The notes beneath the pieces are model-generated. The model saw only the letters and a list, made by a program, of their open reading frames with translations, made no database searches and was not told where the DNA came from. A stretch of DNA of 64,000 nucleotides, taken from positions 372,001 to 436,000 of the forward strand of contig NZ_AQQS01000001.1 in NCBI RefSeq assembly GCF_002088275.1, given 5' to 3'. This DNA is from Aurantimonas sp. 22II-16-19i (GTDB taxonomy: Bacteria; Pseudomonadota; Alphaproteobacteria; Rhizobiales; Rhizobiaceae). The position numbers and the translations under genes are program-made. Positions 27,888-36,841 of the stretch are shown here, piece by piece (within the stretch, counting starts at the first letter, position 1; each line of letters begins with the position of its first letter).

Positions 27888-30800
27888 TCACGCCGCCTTT
27901 TTCTGCCCCTCGTCGACGAAACGCGCCAGGTTGGTCGCCACCGTCGCCGCGCCGTTCAGGCGCTTTTCCGGTGTCGGCCAGTCGCGGATGAGGACGATCG
28001 ACTGGTCCGGCCGGATCTTCGCCGCCGCGCCCTGCTCGCCGATATAGCGCACGAGCGCCGCCGGATTGGCGAAGTTCTTGTCGCGGAAGGTGATGACGAT
28101 CCCCTTCGGTCCGGCATCGAGCTTCTCGATGTTGGCCTTCCGGCACAATGCCTTGATGAACACGACTTTCAGAAGGTGCTCCACTTCGGTGGGCAGCGGC
28201 CCGAAGCGGTCGATCAGCTCGGCGCCGAAACCGTCGATCTCGCGGGCGTCGCCGAGATCGGCGAGGCGGCGATAGAGCGTCATGCGCAGCTGCAGGTCGG
28301 GGACGTAGTGCTCTGGGATCATCACGGCGGTGCCGAGCGTGATCTGCGGCGACCACTGGCCGTTCGTCTCGCTCTCGACGCCCTTCATCTCGGCGACGGC
28401 CTCTTCTAGCATCTGCTGGTAGAGCTCGAAACCGACCTCCTTGATGTGGCCGGACTGCTCATCGCCGAGGAGGTTGCCGGCGCCGCGCTGGTCGAGATCG
28501 TGGGAAGCCAGCTGGAAGCCGGCGCCGAGAGTGTCCAGCGACTGCAGCACCTTCAGCCGACGGTCAGCGCCCTTGGTCGGCGTCTTGTTGGCCGGCAAAG
28601 TGAGGAGGGCATAGGCCCGCTGCTTGGACCGTCCGACGCGGCCGCGGATCTGGTAGAGCTGGGCGAGGCCGAACATGTCCGCCCGGTGGACGATCAGCGT
28701 GTTCGCCGTCGGGATGTCGAGGCCGGATTCGACGATGGTCGTCGCCAGCAGGACGTCGTACTGGCCCTCGTAGAAGGCGTTCATGATGTCGTCGAGTTCG
28801 CCCGCCGCCATCTGGCCGTGGGCGACCGCCACCTTCAGCTCCGGCACCTGGGTGTCGAGGAACTCCTTCACCGAGGCGAGGTCCGACACCCGCGGGCAGA
28901 CATAGAAGCTCTGGCCGCCCCTGTATCGTTCGCGCAGCAGCGTCTCGCGCACCACCATCGCGTCGAAGGGCGAGACGAAGGTGCGCACCGCCATGCGGTC
29001 GACCGGCGGCGTGGTGATCAGCGACAGTTCGCGCACGCCGGTGAGAGCGAGCTGCAGCGTCCGCGGGATCGGCGTGGCCGAGAGGGTGAGGACGTGCACG
29101 TCCGACTTCAGCTCCTTCAGCCGCTCCTTGTGCTTGACGCCGAAATGCTGCTCCTCGTCGATGATCAAAAGGCCGAGCGACTTGAAGTTGACCGCCTTGC
29201 CGAGCAGCGCATGGGTTCCGACGACGATGTCCAATGTACCGTCGGCGATGCCTTTCTTGACACCTGCCAACTCCTTCGCCGTCACCAGCCGCGAAGCCTG
29301 GCCGACCTGGATCGGCAGGCCGCGGAACCGTTCGGCAAAGGTCTTGTAGTGCTGGCGGGCGAGCAGCGTCGTCGGAACGACGACCGCCACCTGCAGCCCG
29401 TTCATCGCCGCGATGAAGGCGGCCCGCAGCGCCACCTCGGTCTTGCCGAAGCCGACATCGCCGCAGACGAGGCGGTCCATCGGCTTGCCGGCGGCGAGAT
29501 CGTCGGTGACCGCGTCGATGGCGCCGAGCTGGTCCTCGGTCTCCTCATAGGGGAATCTCGCGGCAAACTCGTCCCACAGCCCTTCCGGCGGCAACAGCCG
29601 CGGCGCCCCGCGCATCTCGCGCTCGGCTGCGATCTTGATCAGGCCGCCCGCCATCTCGAGCAGCGTCTTCTTCAGCTTGGCCTTGCGGGCCTGCCAGGCG
29701 CCGCCGCCGAGCCGGTCGAGCATGGCTTCCGAGCCCTCGCCGCCATAGCGCGACAGGAGCTCGATGTTTTCCACCGGCAGGAACAGCCGGTCGTCGCCGT
29801 GATAGCGCAGCTCCAGGCAGTCGTGCGGCGCCCCCGCCGCCTGGATGGTCTTCAGCCCGACGAAGCGGCCGATACCGTGGTCGACATGGACGACGATGTC
29901 GCCCTCGTCCAAACCGGAGACCTCGGCGATGAAGTCGGAATTTTTCCGCCGCTTGCGGCCGCGCCGCACGAGCCGGTCGCCGAGAATGTCCTGCTCGGCG
30001 ACGACGACGAGATCGTCGCTCTCGAAACCGGCTTCGAGGCCGAGGACGGCGGTGACGACGAAGTTCTTCGGCGCCTCGCGCACCTGCTTGAGGGTCTCGG
30101 CCGGCTTGATGTTGCCGAGGCCGTGCTCCTCCATCACCTGGGTCAGCCGCTCGCGCGAGCCTTCCGTCCAGCCGGCCAAAAGCACCCGCTGCCCCGCGGC
30201 GCGCAGCTTGGCGACATGGTCGACCGCCTCGGCGAAGACGTTGACGCCCTCGGCGGTGCGCTCGGTGGAGAAGTTGCGCCCGCGCCGGTAGTCGAGATTG
30301 TAGGCGTCGCGGCCGAGGACGTCGGAGACGCCATAGGCCGAGAAGCGCACCGGCTCGGCGCTGGCGAGACCGCCGGCGAGCTCGTCGTCACTGAGGTAGA
30401 GCGCGTCCGGCTCCACCGGATGATACGGCACGCCGCCCTCGCCGCCGCCCTCGCCGCCGCTCTCGCCGGCGCCGCGCTTTCGCGCCTGATAGTGGTCCTC
30501 GATCAGCGTCCGGCGCTCGGCCACCGCCTCGCTGGTCAGATGGTCGAGGACGAAGGCAAAGCCCCGGCAGTGGTCGAAGATCGTGTCGAGCCGCTCGTAG
30601 AACAGCGGCAGCCAGTGCTCCATGCCGGCGAAGCGCTTGCCCTCGGAGATCGATTCGTAGAGGGCGTCGCCGCGCTGGGCGGCGCCGAAGCGCTTGATGT
30701 AGCTGGTCCGGAAGCGGCTGATCGTCTCGTCGCGCAGCGAGACTTCCGAGACCGGCGACAATTCGAAGCGCTTCAGCTGCTTCGTCGTGCGCTGGCTCGC

Positions 30801-31412
30801 CGGATCGAAGGCGCGCACCGTCTCCAGCGTGTCGCCGAAGAAGTCGAGCCGCACCGGCTCCTCCGCCCCCGGCGCAAAGACGTCGAGAATGCCGCCGCGC
30901 ACCGCATATTCGCCGCGCTCGCGCACCGTCGAGACCCGCTCGAAGCCGCCCCGCGTCAATGCCGTGACGATCTTCTCCATCGGCATCTGGCCGCTGGCGG
31001 CGACCGAGATCGCCTCCTCGGCGAGGAGTTCCGCCGGCGGCATCTTCTGTAAAAGCGCGTTCGCCGTGGTGAGGATCACCGCCCGGTGCGGCGCCTCGCG
31101 AAGGCTGGCCAATGCTGCCATCGCCGCGAGCCGCCGCGCCGCCGCCTCGGAGGAGGGGCCGACGCGGTCATAGGGCAGACAGTCCCAGGCCGGCAGCGTC
31201 AGGACGGGCAGCTCCGGCGCGACGAATTTCAGCGCCTCCTCGATCTCCGGCATGCGGCTGCCGTCGCGCATGACGAAGACCAGCGGCCGCTTCTTGGCGC
31301 GGTGGCGCGCGACGTCGGCAAGAACGAAGGCTTCGGAGCCCTCGACGACACCGCCGATATCGAGCGCGCCGTCCCTGTCCAGCGCCTTCTTGAGCTTGTC
31401 CGGCAGGCTCAC
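27888..31412 (-). CDS. mfd: Transcription-repair coupling factor Mfd
   Basis: Removes RNA polymerase stalled at DNA lesions and recruits UvrA. The 1,174-residue protein has the UvrB-like N-terminal module (LPAWDCLPYDRVGPS), the CarD/RNA-polymerase-interacting domain (GDIVVHVDHGIGRFVGL), a RecG-like helicase core with Walker A GDVGFGKTEVALRAAF and DEEQ box IIDEEQHFGVKHKE, TLSATPIPRTL, the TRG motif region ending ALLTLP, and the C-terminal TRCF domain. The GTG at 31412, with GGGGAG upstream, starts the family N terminus SLPDKLKKAL and overlaps the sdhE stop (GTGA), so the two are translationally coupled. Confidence 0.96.
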   Translation of the reverse strand: MSLPDKLKKALDRDGALDIGGVVEGSEAFVLADVARHRAKKRPLVFVMRDGSRMPEIEEALKFVAPELPVLTLPAWDCLPYDRVGPSSEAAARRLAAMAALASLREAPHRAVILTTANALLQKMPPAELLAEEAISVAASGQMPMEKIVTALTRGGFERVSTVRERGEYAVRGGILDVFAPGAEEPVRLDFFGDTLETVRAFDPASQRTTKQLKRFELSPVSEVSLRDETISRFRTSYIKRFGAAQRGDALYESISEGKRFAGMEHWLPLFYERLDTIFDHCRGFAFVLDHLTSEAVAERRTLIEDHYQARKRGAGESGGEGGGEGGVPYHPVEPDALYLSDDELAGGLASAEPVRFSAYGVSDVLGRDAYNLDYRRGRNFSTERTAEGVNVFAEAVDHVAKLRAAGQRVLLAGWTEGSRERLTQVMEEHGLGNIKPAETLKQVREAPKNFVVTAVLGLEAGFESDDLVVVAEQDILGDRLVRRGRKRRKNSDFIAEVSGLDEGDIVVHVDHGIGRFVGLKTIQAAGAPHDCLELRYHGDDRLFLPVENIELLSRYGGEGSEAMLDRLGGGAWQARKAKLKKTLLEMAGGLIKIAAEREMRGAPRLLPPEGLWDEFAARFPYEETEDQLGAIDAVTDDLAAGKPMDRLVCGDVGFGKTEVALRAAFIAAMNGLQVAVVVPTTLLARQHYKTFAERFRGLPIQVGQASRLVTAKELAGVKKGIADGTLDIVVGTHALLGKAVNFKSLGLLIIDEEQHFGVKHKERLKELKSDVHVLTLSATPIPRTLQLALTGVRELSLITTPPVDRMAVRTFVSPFDAMVVRETLLRERYRGGQSFYVCPRVSDLASVKEFLDTQVPELKVAVAHGQMAAGELDDIMNAFYEGQYDVLLATTIVESGLDIPTANTLIVHRADMFGLAQLYQIRGRVGRSKQRAYALLTLPANKTPTKGADRRLKVLQSLDTLGAGFQLASHDLDQRGAGNLLGDEQSGHIKEVGFELYQQMLEEAVAEMKGVESETNGQWSPQITLGTAVMIPEHYVPDLQLRMTLYRRLADLGDAREIDGFGAELIDRFGPLPTEVEHLLKVVFIKALCRKANIEKLDAGPKGIVITFRDKNFANPAALVRYIGEQGAAAKIRPDQSIVLIRDWPTPEKRLNGAATVATNLARFVDEGQKKAA

Positions 31413-31744
31413 GTCTCGCTCCCCGCGGCCTTCTCGGCGCCGACCGCCATGCCGCCGGCCGCAGCCCCGCCGACATGAAAGTCGCGGATCTGCCGGAACA
31501 CCGGCGTGTCGAAATTGGCCGGCGTCTCCGCCTCGCCGGTCAGCCACATGAAGATGTCGCGATCCTGCGCTTCCATCAAAAGCTCGTAGTCGTCGAGCTC
31601 TGCGTCGCTCAACGTCCCGATCTTCGCGTCGGCGAACTGCCCGAGCACGAGATCCATCTCCCGGATGCCGCGATGCCAGGAGCGAAAGAGCGCCTTGCGG
31701 CGACGAATGTCGAGATCGCTCGATGAGCGCTGCATGCCTGTCAT
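31409..31744 (-). CDS. sdhE: Succinate dehydrogenase assembly factor SdhE
   Basis: SdhE helps attach FAD covalently to SdhA. The 111-residue protein has the signature RSWHRGIREMDLVLGQFA with the RGxxE motif and the C-terminal EAQDRDIFMWLTG. A Gly/Ala-rich tail (VGGAAAGGMAVGAEKAAGSET) extends beyond the usual domain. Starts at ATG 31744, or 31735 (MQRSSSD). Its stop overlaps mfd by 4 bases. It is divergent from recG, a common alphaproteobacterial arrangement. Confidence 0.92.
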   Translation of the reverse strand: MTGMQRSSSDLDIRRRKALFRSWHRGIREMDLVLGQFADAKIGTLSDAELDDYELLMEAQDRDIFMWLTGEAETPANFDTPVFRQIRDFHVGGAAAGGMAVGAEKAAGSET

Positions 31745-31854
31745 GGGAAACCTGTCGCCTGGGAACAGCCCCTCATATAGGCACCGATCGGCTCTGTCAG
31801 CAGATCGGCCATTCGTTGCTTGCCTTCATCGGCATGGTCGCTAAACGTCGCCCC

Positions 31855-33960
31855 ATGCGCCCCTCCCTCCTCGACCCCCTCTTCGCCCCCGTCACCACGC
31901 TGGAAGGCGTCGGGCCGAAGCTCGCCGGCCTCTTGCAGACCCTGCTGGTGCGCCCCGGCGAAACGCTGCGCATCCGCGACCTCGTCTTCCACCTGCCGAC
32001 CGGCCTCGTCGACCGGAGGAAGCGCGGCGAGATCGCCACCGCCCCGGAAGGCGCGATCGTCACCCTCACCGTCCGCATCGACCGCCACCAGCCCCCTGGA
32101 CGGGCGCAGAAGTCGGTGCCCTACCGGGTGTTCGCGACCGACGAGACCGGCGAGATCGCGCTCACCTATTTCCGGGCGCAGCCGGCCTGGATGGAAAGCC
32201 TCCTGCCCGTCGGCGAGACGATGATCGTCTCCGGCAAGGTCGAGTGGTTCAACGGCCGCCCGTCCATGGTCCATCCGGATTTCGTCGCCAGCCTCGAGCG
32301 GGCCGAGACCATGAGCCTCGTCGAGCCGATCTATCCGATGACGGCCGGGCTCTCCGGCAAGGTGTTGCGCAAGGCGATCGGCCAGGCGCTGGAGCGCGTG
32401 CCGCCCTTCCCCGAATGGATCGAGCCTTCGGTCGTGAAGCGCCAGACCTTCCCGACCTTCAACGACGCGCTGAAGCGCCTGCACGACCCGGCGGACGCCG
32501 CCGACATTTCGCCGGAGAGCCCGTCATGGCGCCGCATCGCCTATGACGAATATCTGGCGAGCCAGCTCGCCCTCGCCCTCTCCCGCCAGAACCAGAAGGC
32601 GGTGCCCGGCCGGGCGATGACCGACCCGGCCGGGCGGCTGGCCAAGGTCAAGGCCGCCCTGCCCTTCGCGCTCACCGCCGGCCAGGAACAGGCCTTCGCC
32701 GAGATCGCGGCCGACATGGCGAGCCCCGAGCGCATGCTGCGCCTCCTGCAGGGCGATGTCGGCGCCGGCAAGACGATCGTCGCCCTGATGGCGATGGCGG
32801 TGGCGGCAGGGTCCGGCTGCCAGTCGGCCCTGCTCGCCCCGACGGAAATCCTCGCCCGCCAGCATTTCGCCAGCCTCGGAAAACTCTGCGAGGCCGCGGG
32901 CCTCGCCATGACCCTCCTCACCGGCCGCGACAACGGCAAGGCCCGCGCTGCCAAGCTGGAGAGTATCGCCAACGGTCAGACCGACATCGTCGTCGGCACC
33001 CACGCGCTGTTTCAGGAAGACGTCGCCTACCACGACCTCGGCCTCGTCATCGTCGACGAGCAGCACCGCTTCGGCGTCCACCAGCGCCTGTCGCTGACGA
33101 GAAAGGGCCGCGGCGCCGATCTCCTGGTGATGACGGCCACCCCCATCCCGCGCACCCTCGTCCTCTCCGCCTTCGGCGACATGGAGGTCTCGCGCCTCTC
33201 GGAAAAGCCGAAGGGGCGAAAACCGATCGCGACCGTGGCGCTGCCCACCGACCGCATCGAGGAGGTCGTCGAGCGGATCGGCAACGCCATTGCCGGCGGC
33301 CAACGGGTCTACTGGGTCTGCCCGCTTGTGGAGGAGAGCGAGAAGAGCGACCTTATGGCCGCCGAGGAGCGCGGCCGTCAGCTCCGCGACGTCTTCGGCG
33401 AAGACACCGTCGGCGTCGTCCACGGCCGCATGAACGCCGAGGAGAAGGACACCGTGATGGGCGCCTTCAAGCGCGGCGAAAAGCGCCTCGTCGTCGCAAC
33501 CACGGTCATCGAGGTCGGCGTCGACGTGCCGGAGGCGACGATCATCGTCATCGAACACGCCGAGCGCTTCGGCCTCTCCCAGCTCCACCAGTTGCGCGGC
33601 CGCGTCGGCCGCGGCGACAAGCCCTCGGCCTGCGTCCTCCTCTACCGCGGCCCCCTGGGCGAAACGGCGGCGGCCCGCCTCAAGGTCATGCGCGAAACCG
33701 AAGACGGTTTTCGCATCGCCGAGGAAGACCTGAAACTGCGCGGCGAAGGCGACCTCCTCGGCACCCAGCAATCGGGCCTCCCCTTCTTCCGCATCGCCCG
33801 CACCGAGCACCACGCCGACCTGATGGAGGTGGCGCGGGATGACGCGCGGCTAGTGCTGGCGAAGGACCCGGAGCTGAAGGGCGAGCGGGGCGAAGCGCTG
33901 CGGGCGCTGCTGTATCTGTTCGGGAAGGACGAGGCGGTGAGGCTGCTGCGGTCGGGATGA
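31855..33960 (+). CDS. recG: ATP-dependent DNA helicase RecG
   Basis: A branch-migration helicase acting on replication forks and recombination junctions. The 701-residue protein begins with the wedge/OB region (TTLEGVGPKLAGLLQTLLV), then the helicase core with GDVGAGKTIVALMAMA (Walker A), DEQH box IVDEQHRFGVHQR, TATPIPRTLVL, VVATTVIEVGVDVPEA and QLHQLRGRVGRG, ending with the family C terminus QQSGLPFFRIAR. ATG 31855 gives the usual MRPSLLDPLFAPVTTL; ATG 31834 is an alternative. After it the base composition drops sharply, marking the edge of a variable locus. Confidence 0.96.
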   Translation: MRPSLLDPLFAPVTTLEGVGPKLAGLLQTLLVRPGETLRIRDLVFHLPTGLVDRRKRGEIATAPEGAIVTLTVRIDRHQPPGRAQKSVPYRVFATDETGEIALTYFRAQPAWMESLLPVGETMIVSGKVEWFNGRPSMVHPDFVASLERAETMSLVEPIYPMTAGLSGKVLRKAIGQALERVPPFPEWIEPSVVKRQTFPTFNDALKRLHDPADAADISPESPSWRRIAYDEYLASQLALALSRQNQKAVPGRAMTDPAGRLAKVKAALPFALTAGQEQAFAEIAADMASPERMLRLLQGDVGAGKTIVALMAMAVAAGSGCQSALLAPTEILARQHFASLGKLCEAAGLAMTLLTGRDNGKARAAKLESIANGQTDIVVGTHALFQEDVAYHDLGLVIVDEQHRFGVHQRLSLTRKGRGADLLVMTATPIPRTLVLSAFGDMEVSRLSEKPKGRKPIATVALPTDRIEEVVERIGNAIAGGQRVYWVCPLVEESEKSDLMAAEERGRQLRDVFGEDTVGVVHGRMNAEEKDTVMGAFKRGEKRLVVATTVIEVGVDVPEATIIVIEHAERFGLSQLHQLRGRVGRGDKPSACVLLYRGPLGETAAARLKVMRETEDGFRIAEEDLKLRGEGDLLGTQQSGLPFFRIARTEHHADLMEVARDDARLVLAKDPELKGERGEALRALLYLFGKDEAVRLLRSG

Positions 33961-33972
33961 GGTAGCTACTCT

Positions 33973-34758
33973 TTAGCGATTACTACGGGTGTTTTTACTT
34001 TCAGATAAAGAAGCCACGAGCCTCCTTCCAATTTCAACAACTGTAGCAACATCGCAAATAATTTGGCCATGAATTGTAACAGGTCGGCTTTTCTCCCCAT
34101 AAGAATGGGTCATTAAGGGTTGAAATTTACCAAGCGAACGCTGTCTAGCCATCAATTCATCCCACTGTCTCCAGTTCCCTGTCTGAGCTGCCTCTTGTGA
34201 TTCCGCTTCAATCTGTGCGTATTTCTCTGCGTCTTGCTCGCTAAGAGTTGCCGGAGGGATATAAACGGGAATACGATGCGCTACGGCATGCCGATAGTTC
34301 TCAAGATATTCAAACCATGGATCCGAAGCGATAAGATATGCGCGAAACTCGTATGGGAGACTTTCTCGTACAATGAGATTCTTACGCCCAAATCCAATCA
34401 TCCCGTCGGGTATTGCAAGGCCCTTTTTATTCCGAAGATCAGTTTCGACGCACCAAATACGAGCCATATTGTCAATGGCACCATATACGTTTAGCAAAAA
34501 CGACTGTATGAACGCCTCAGCGTCATGTAGATCCCTTTTGGATGGGGACTTCGAATCTCCCAAAGAGATCACGGAGAAAATTCGTTCTGTCAAATGCGTA
34601 AGAGCACGTATGCGACGGCAAAGTCCGTGCTTAGCGTACTCAGATCCAGTTGCGGTGACGTAATCGCGACAAATGATTGTCAAAAACAATCCTTCGCTCG
34701 CACGCAACCATTCATCCTTTGTATCAATTATGTGAGCAATATCAGATGAAGCGTACAT
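33973..34758 (-). CDS. AT-rich hypothetical protein with a HEPN-like R-x4-H motif
   Basis: A 261-residue protein, probably all-helical in its first two thirds (FLLNVYGAIDNMARIW), with YRHAVAHRIPVYIPP around residues 155-169. R156-x4-H161 matches the catalytic pattern of HEPN domains, many of which are RNases in toxin, abortive-infection or CRISPR systems; similar YRHxxAHRIP proteins are, from memory, a widespread uncharacterised group. Base composition is near 45% GC against high-60s around it, a sign of recent acquisition. It converges on recG with a 12-base gap. No partner antitoxin was found. HEPN assignment is inference. Confidence 0.7.
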   Translation of the reverse strand: MYASSDIAHIIDTKDEWLRASEGLFLTIICRDYVTATGSEYAKHGLCRRIRALTHLTERIFSVISLGDSKSPSKRDLHDAEAFIQSFLLNVYGAIDNMARIWCVETDLRNKKGLAIPDGMIGFGRKNLIVRESLPYEFRAYLIASDPWFEYLENYRHAVAHRIPVYIPPATLSEQDAEKYAQIEAESQEAAQTGNWRQWDELMARQRSLGKFQPLMTHSYGEKSRPVTIHGQIICDVATVVEIGRRLVASLSESKNTRSNR

Positions 34759-35074
34759 ATTGCGTCTTCTTTTGAATATTGGTAGCGGTGATTCAGATGT
34801 CTCAGTACCTCTTGCCAGACATACAAGTCACAGCCACGGTTCACGTGCCTCTTCATCTTCGGCCCGCAGGTCGGCGATATATACCTTTGCTCCTCACTAG
34901 CACTTAGTTTCAGGCCGAGCGGCCTTTTCCGACGCCGAAAGGGCAATGGAACAGCTCAGGCATGGATCCCAGTGCAGGCGCAGGAGGACGACGAAGCGGG
35001 GGTGAAGTCGCCCCTCCCGCTGGGCCGGACAGCATGATCGACCCAGGTGGCGGAGCCGCGAAGCGGCACACACC
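34759..35074. other. Intergenic region with repeat remnants
   Basis: The first 150 bases are AT-richer like the HEPN-like gene and probably arrived with it, including its promoter. The rest (about 34910-35050) returns to high GC and contains half of a palindromic element (ATGGATCCC...GAGGACGACGAAG) like those at 35763-36213. A 72-codon minus-strand frame at 34728-34946 overlaps the HEPN-like start and was not accepted. Confidence 0.4.
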
Positions 35075-35341
35075 TCACGCCACCCTCTTCCCCGGCAGCC
35101 GCTCCGCCATCCCCTCCGGATCATCATAAACGAGATCGATCATCGTCAGCCCCAAGGCGTCCGGCTTGGTCCGGCGTTGCTCCCAGTTGCGCAGCGTCGC
35201 GGCCGGGACCTGGAGGAGGCTCGCGAAGTCGGCCTGACTGGCGGCGAGGCGCGCGCGCGTCGCCTTGAGCTTGGCGGCATAGTCCAGTGGCGCGAGAGGC
35301 ACGTCGCTCCAATCCGGGTTATCATCGCCGACATCAACCAC
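35075..35341 (-). CDS. HTH (XRE/NadS-like) antitoxin-type regulator
   Basis: An 88-residue protein. A short acidic N terminus (DNPDWSDVPLAPLDYAA), of the kind seen in BrnA and related antitoxins, leads into a Cro/C1-type helix-turn-helix (SQADFASLLQVPAATLRNWEQRR), ending with DLVYDDPEGMAERLPGKRVA. It starts at a GTG (35341) that overlaps the stop of an upstream fragment of a BrnT toxin, so the two formed a toxin-antitoxin operon. With the toxin truncated, the antitoxin is probably a leftover. Reading it as the antitoxin is inference from pairing. Confidence 0.75.
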   Translation of the reverse strand: MVDVGDDNPDWSDVPLAPLDYAAKLKATRARLAASQADFASLLQVPAATLRNWEQRRTKPDALGLTMIDLVYDDPEGMAERLPGKRVA

Positions 35342-35465
35342 AGCGCTTCACCTCGCGGTCGTTCGCCTTGCGCACGGAGACCACCCAAAGACCATCATCG
35401 CGCACGGTGTGGACGCAGGCCGTTAGCCGGCCGTCCCCACACCCGCCGAGTTGACACTTCATCAT
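35334..35465 (-). pseudogene. C-terminal remnant of a BrnT-family toxin
   Basis: The frame encodes GRLTACVHTVRDDGLWVVSV followed by RKANDREVKRCG, matching the last third of BrnT/DUF497 RNase toxins (GRLL-VVHTERGD-IRIISARKA-RRE). The N-terminal two thirds, including the usual FEWDEAK-AANI-KHGV region, are missing: upstream sequence is unrelated and runs into palindromic repeats. Its TGA overlaps the HTH gene start. The 43-codon ORF starting at 35465 is unlikely to be functional. Confidence 0.65.
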
Positions 35466-35556
35466 GACAAACGGGCAAGAGTGCCCTGCCGGCGATGCCG
35501 CCGCACGTTTCGCCTCGACTTTCCCGTGGAAGAACGGGCGCCGTCAACACTGCGTC

Positions 35557-35690
35557 GTCATTCTCGGGCCCCGTCCCGAGAATCCAGGGGCAGCCGCCGC
35601 AAGGATCGGCGGCTTCCGCCTTCTGCAGCTGAAGCGGAACGCGCCCGACGATCTCTGGAGCCTCGGGACGAGGCCCTACTGCATTCACAC
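35557..35690. repeat. Second copy of the 34-base palindrome element
   Basis: The left arm 35557-35590 is identical over 34 bases to the arm at 10369-10402, and the following GGCAGCCGCCGC and CTTCTGCAGCTGAAGCG are shared too. The right arm (about 35650-35678, ATCTCTGGAGCCTCGGGACG) is decayed, so the copy is no longer a perfect palindrome. The left flank also resembles the left flank of the 10-kb copy. Confidence 0.78.
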
Positions 35691-35762
35691 ATCTCGAGCG
35701 GTCGCGTCGGCAGTCTCCCATATGACTTCGCCATGGAAGAACGGTCGCAAAGCTGGAAACAT

Positions 35763-35904
35763 CGTCATCCCGGCCCCCCGAGCCGGGATCCATTCCTCGA
35801 CGTTGAAATGGCCTTTTGCTTCAGAACGAACAATGCGTCGGAAACCCACGGGCGCAACGGCGTCGACGATTTGGAATGGATCCCGGGTCAAGCCCGGGAT
35901 GACG
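35763..35904. repeat. Palindromic element (GGATCCCGGG type)
   Basis: Arms 35763-35796 and 35873-35904 are inverted copies sharing CGTCATCCCGG and CGGGATCCATTCC. The right arm is itself a hairpin (GATCCCGGGTCAAGCCCGGGAT). It resembles widespread alphaproteobacterial intergenic palindromes. Confidence 0.72.
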
Positions 35905-36069
35905 ACGCGGTGGTGCTTCCATTCATTCTGCGACGTCGGTTCATCTCGCCTGATGCCAGCCGCAATGCCGGCGCGAGATGTGTGAATCTTGTAGCGACGA
36001 AGCCCGAAAACGACGAGGCCGCGATGGTCGCGACCAACCTGCCTCGATGAAGCGCCACCCGCACCCCTT

Positions 36070-36215
36070 CGTCATCCTCGGCCCGTGAGGGTCGGGGATC
36101 CATGCCTCGCCGGCTCAGGAGCATCCCGGTTCGAAACTAGCGTCCCCGCCACTCGATCGGCGGCGGAAACGCAGAGGCAAGGATCCCCGCGCTGGCGCAC
36201 GAGGATGACGAAGCG
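36070..36215. repeat. Palindromic element, diverged relative
   Basis: A left part beginning CGTCATCCTCGGCC with GGGGATCCATGCC is matched by a right part AGGATCCCCGC...ACGAGGATGACGAAG in inverted orientation. It is the same general design as the neighbouring element, with a different arm sequence. Confidence 0.6.
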
Positions 36216-36639
36216 GGGAGGACGGCGCCCCTTTCTGCGCCGTCCGCATCCGTCAAAGCGCCGTCATGACAGTCCCCTGCCCGCCATCACATCCCCGTCA
36301 TCCAAAAACTAATCCCCATCCCCTCCACCCCGCCGATAATCCCCTCGCCGCCTTCCCGGAGGGACACGGACGATCGCCGGGATCGTTCGGGAAGGCGGGT
36401 GGTGTCCGCGGTGCGAACCCTTCCGGAGGGTTTTCGCATCCCGGACGGGTCCGAGGCTCCGCCGACCCCTCGCGTAATACGGCGCGGGTGCGGATTGGTC
36501 CGCTTTAACGGGAGGTCCTGAAAAGGGGGCTCCCGTGAAGCGTCGGCAGCCGGTGAGCGACCTCGGGTCCGGAGCGGAGGCGAAGAGCCGAAGCACCGGG
36601 CGGGGGAAGCGAGCCCCAAGGGCCTGGCAAAGACACCGC

Positions 36640-36701
36640 GCGGAACGCCGGAGGCGGGCCGTTACTAGAAACTATTCGGAGGCTCGCCTCCGGCGTTCCG
36701 C
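36640..36701. repeat. 17-base perfect inverted repeat
   Basis: GCGGAACGCCGGAGGCG (36640-36656) is exactly complementary to 36685-36701, with a 28-base spacer that is notably AT-richer (TTACTAGAAACTATTC). It could fold as a stable hairpin. No adjacent gene explains it. Confidence 0.7.
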
Positions 36702-36841
36702 TGTCCGCCCGCCGGGCGACCGGCGACAGGACCAGCCCCTCCCTCGGGACGGGGCGCATCGCATGGGCCAAGACCGGGGCGCATCGCGTCGCCGGGGGTT
36801 TTGGCGCGGGGGTGATTTGCGGCTGTGCGAGGCGCCCCCCT

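Noticed and set aside
28446-31052. 868-codon plus-strand frame
   Set aside because: Antisense to mfd, whose helicase motifs are unambiguous.
34728-34946. 72-codon minus-strand frame upstream of the HEPN-like gene, considered as an antitoxin
   Set aside because: It overlaps the HEPN-like start by 31 bases, crosses a base-composition boundary, lacks a ribosome site and resembles no antitoxin.
35466-36250. Possible CRISPR array, because of recurring similar blocks
   Set aside because: The blocks are inverted rather than direct, irregularly spaced, and differ in sequence; no cas gene is present.
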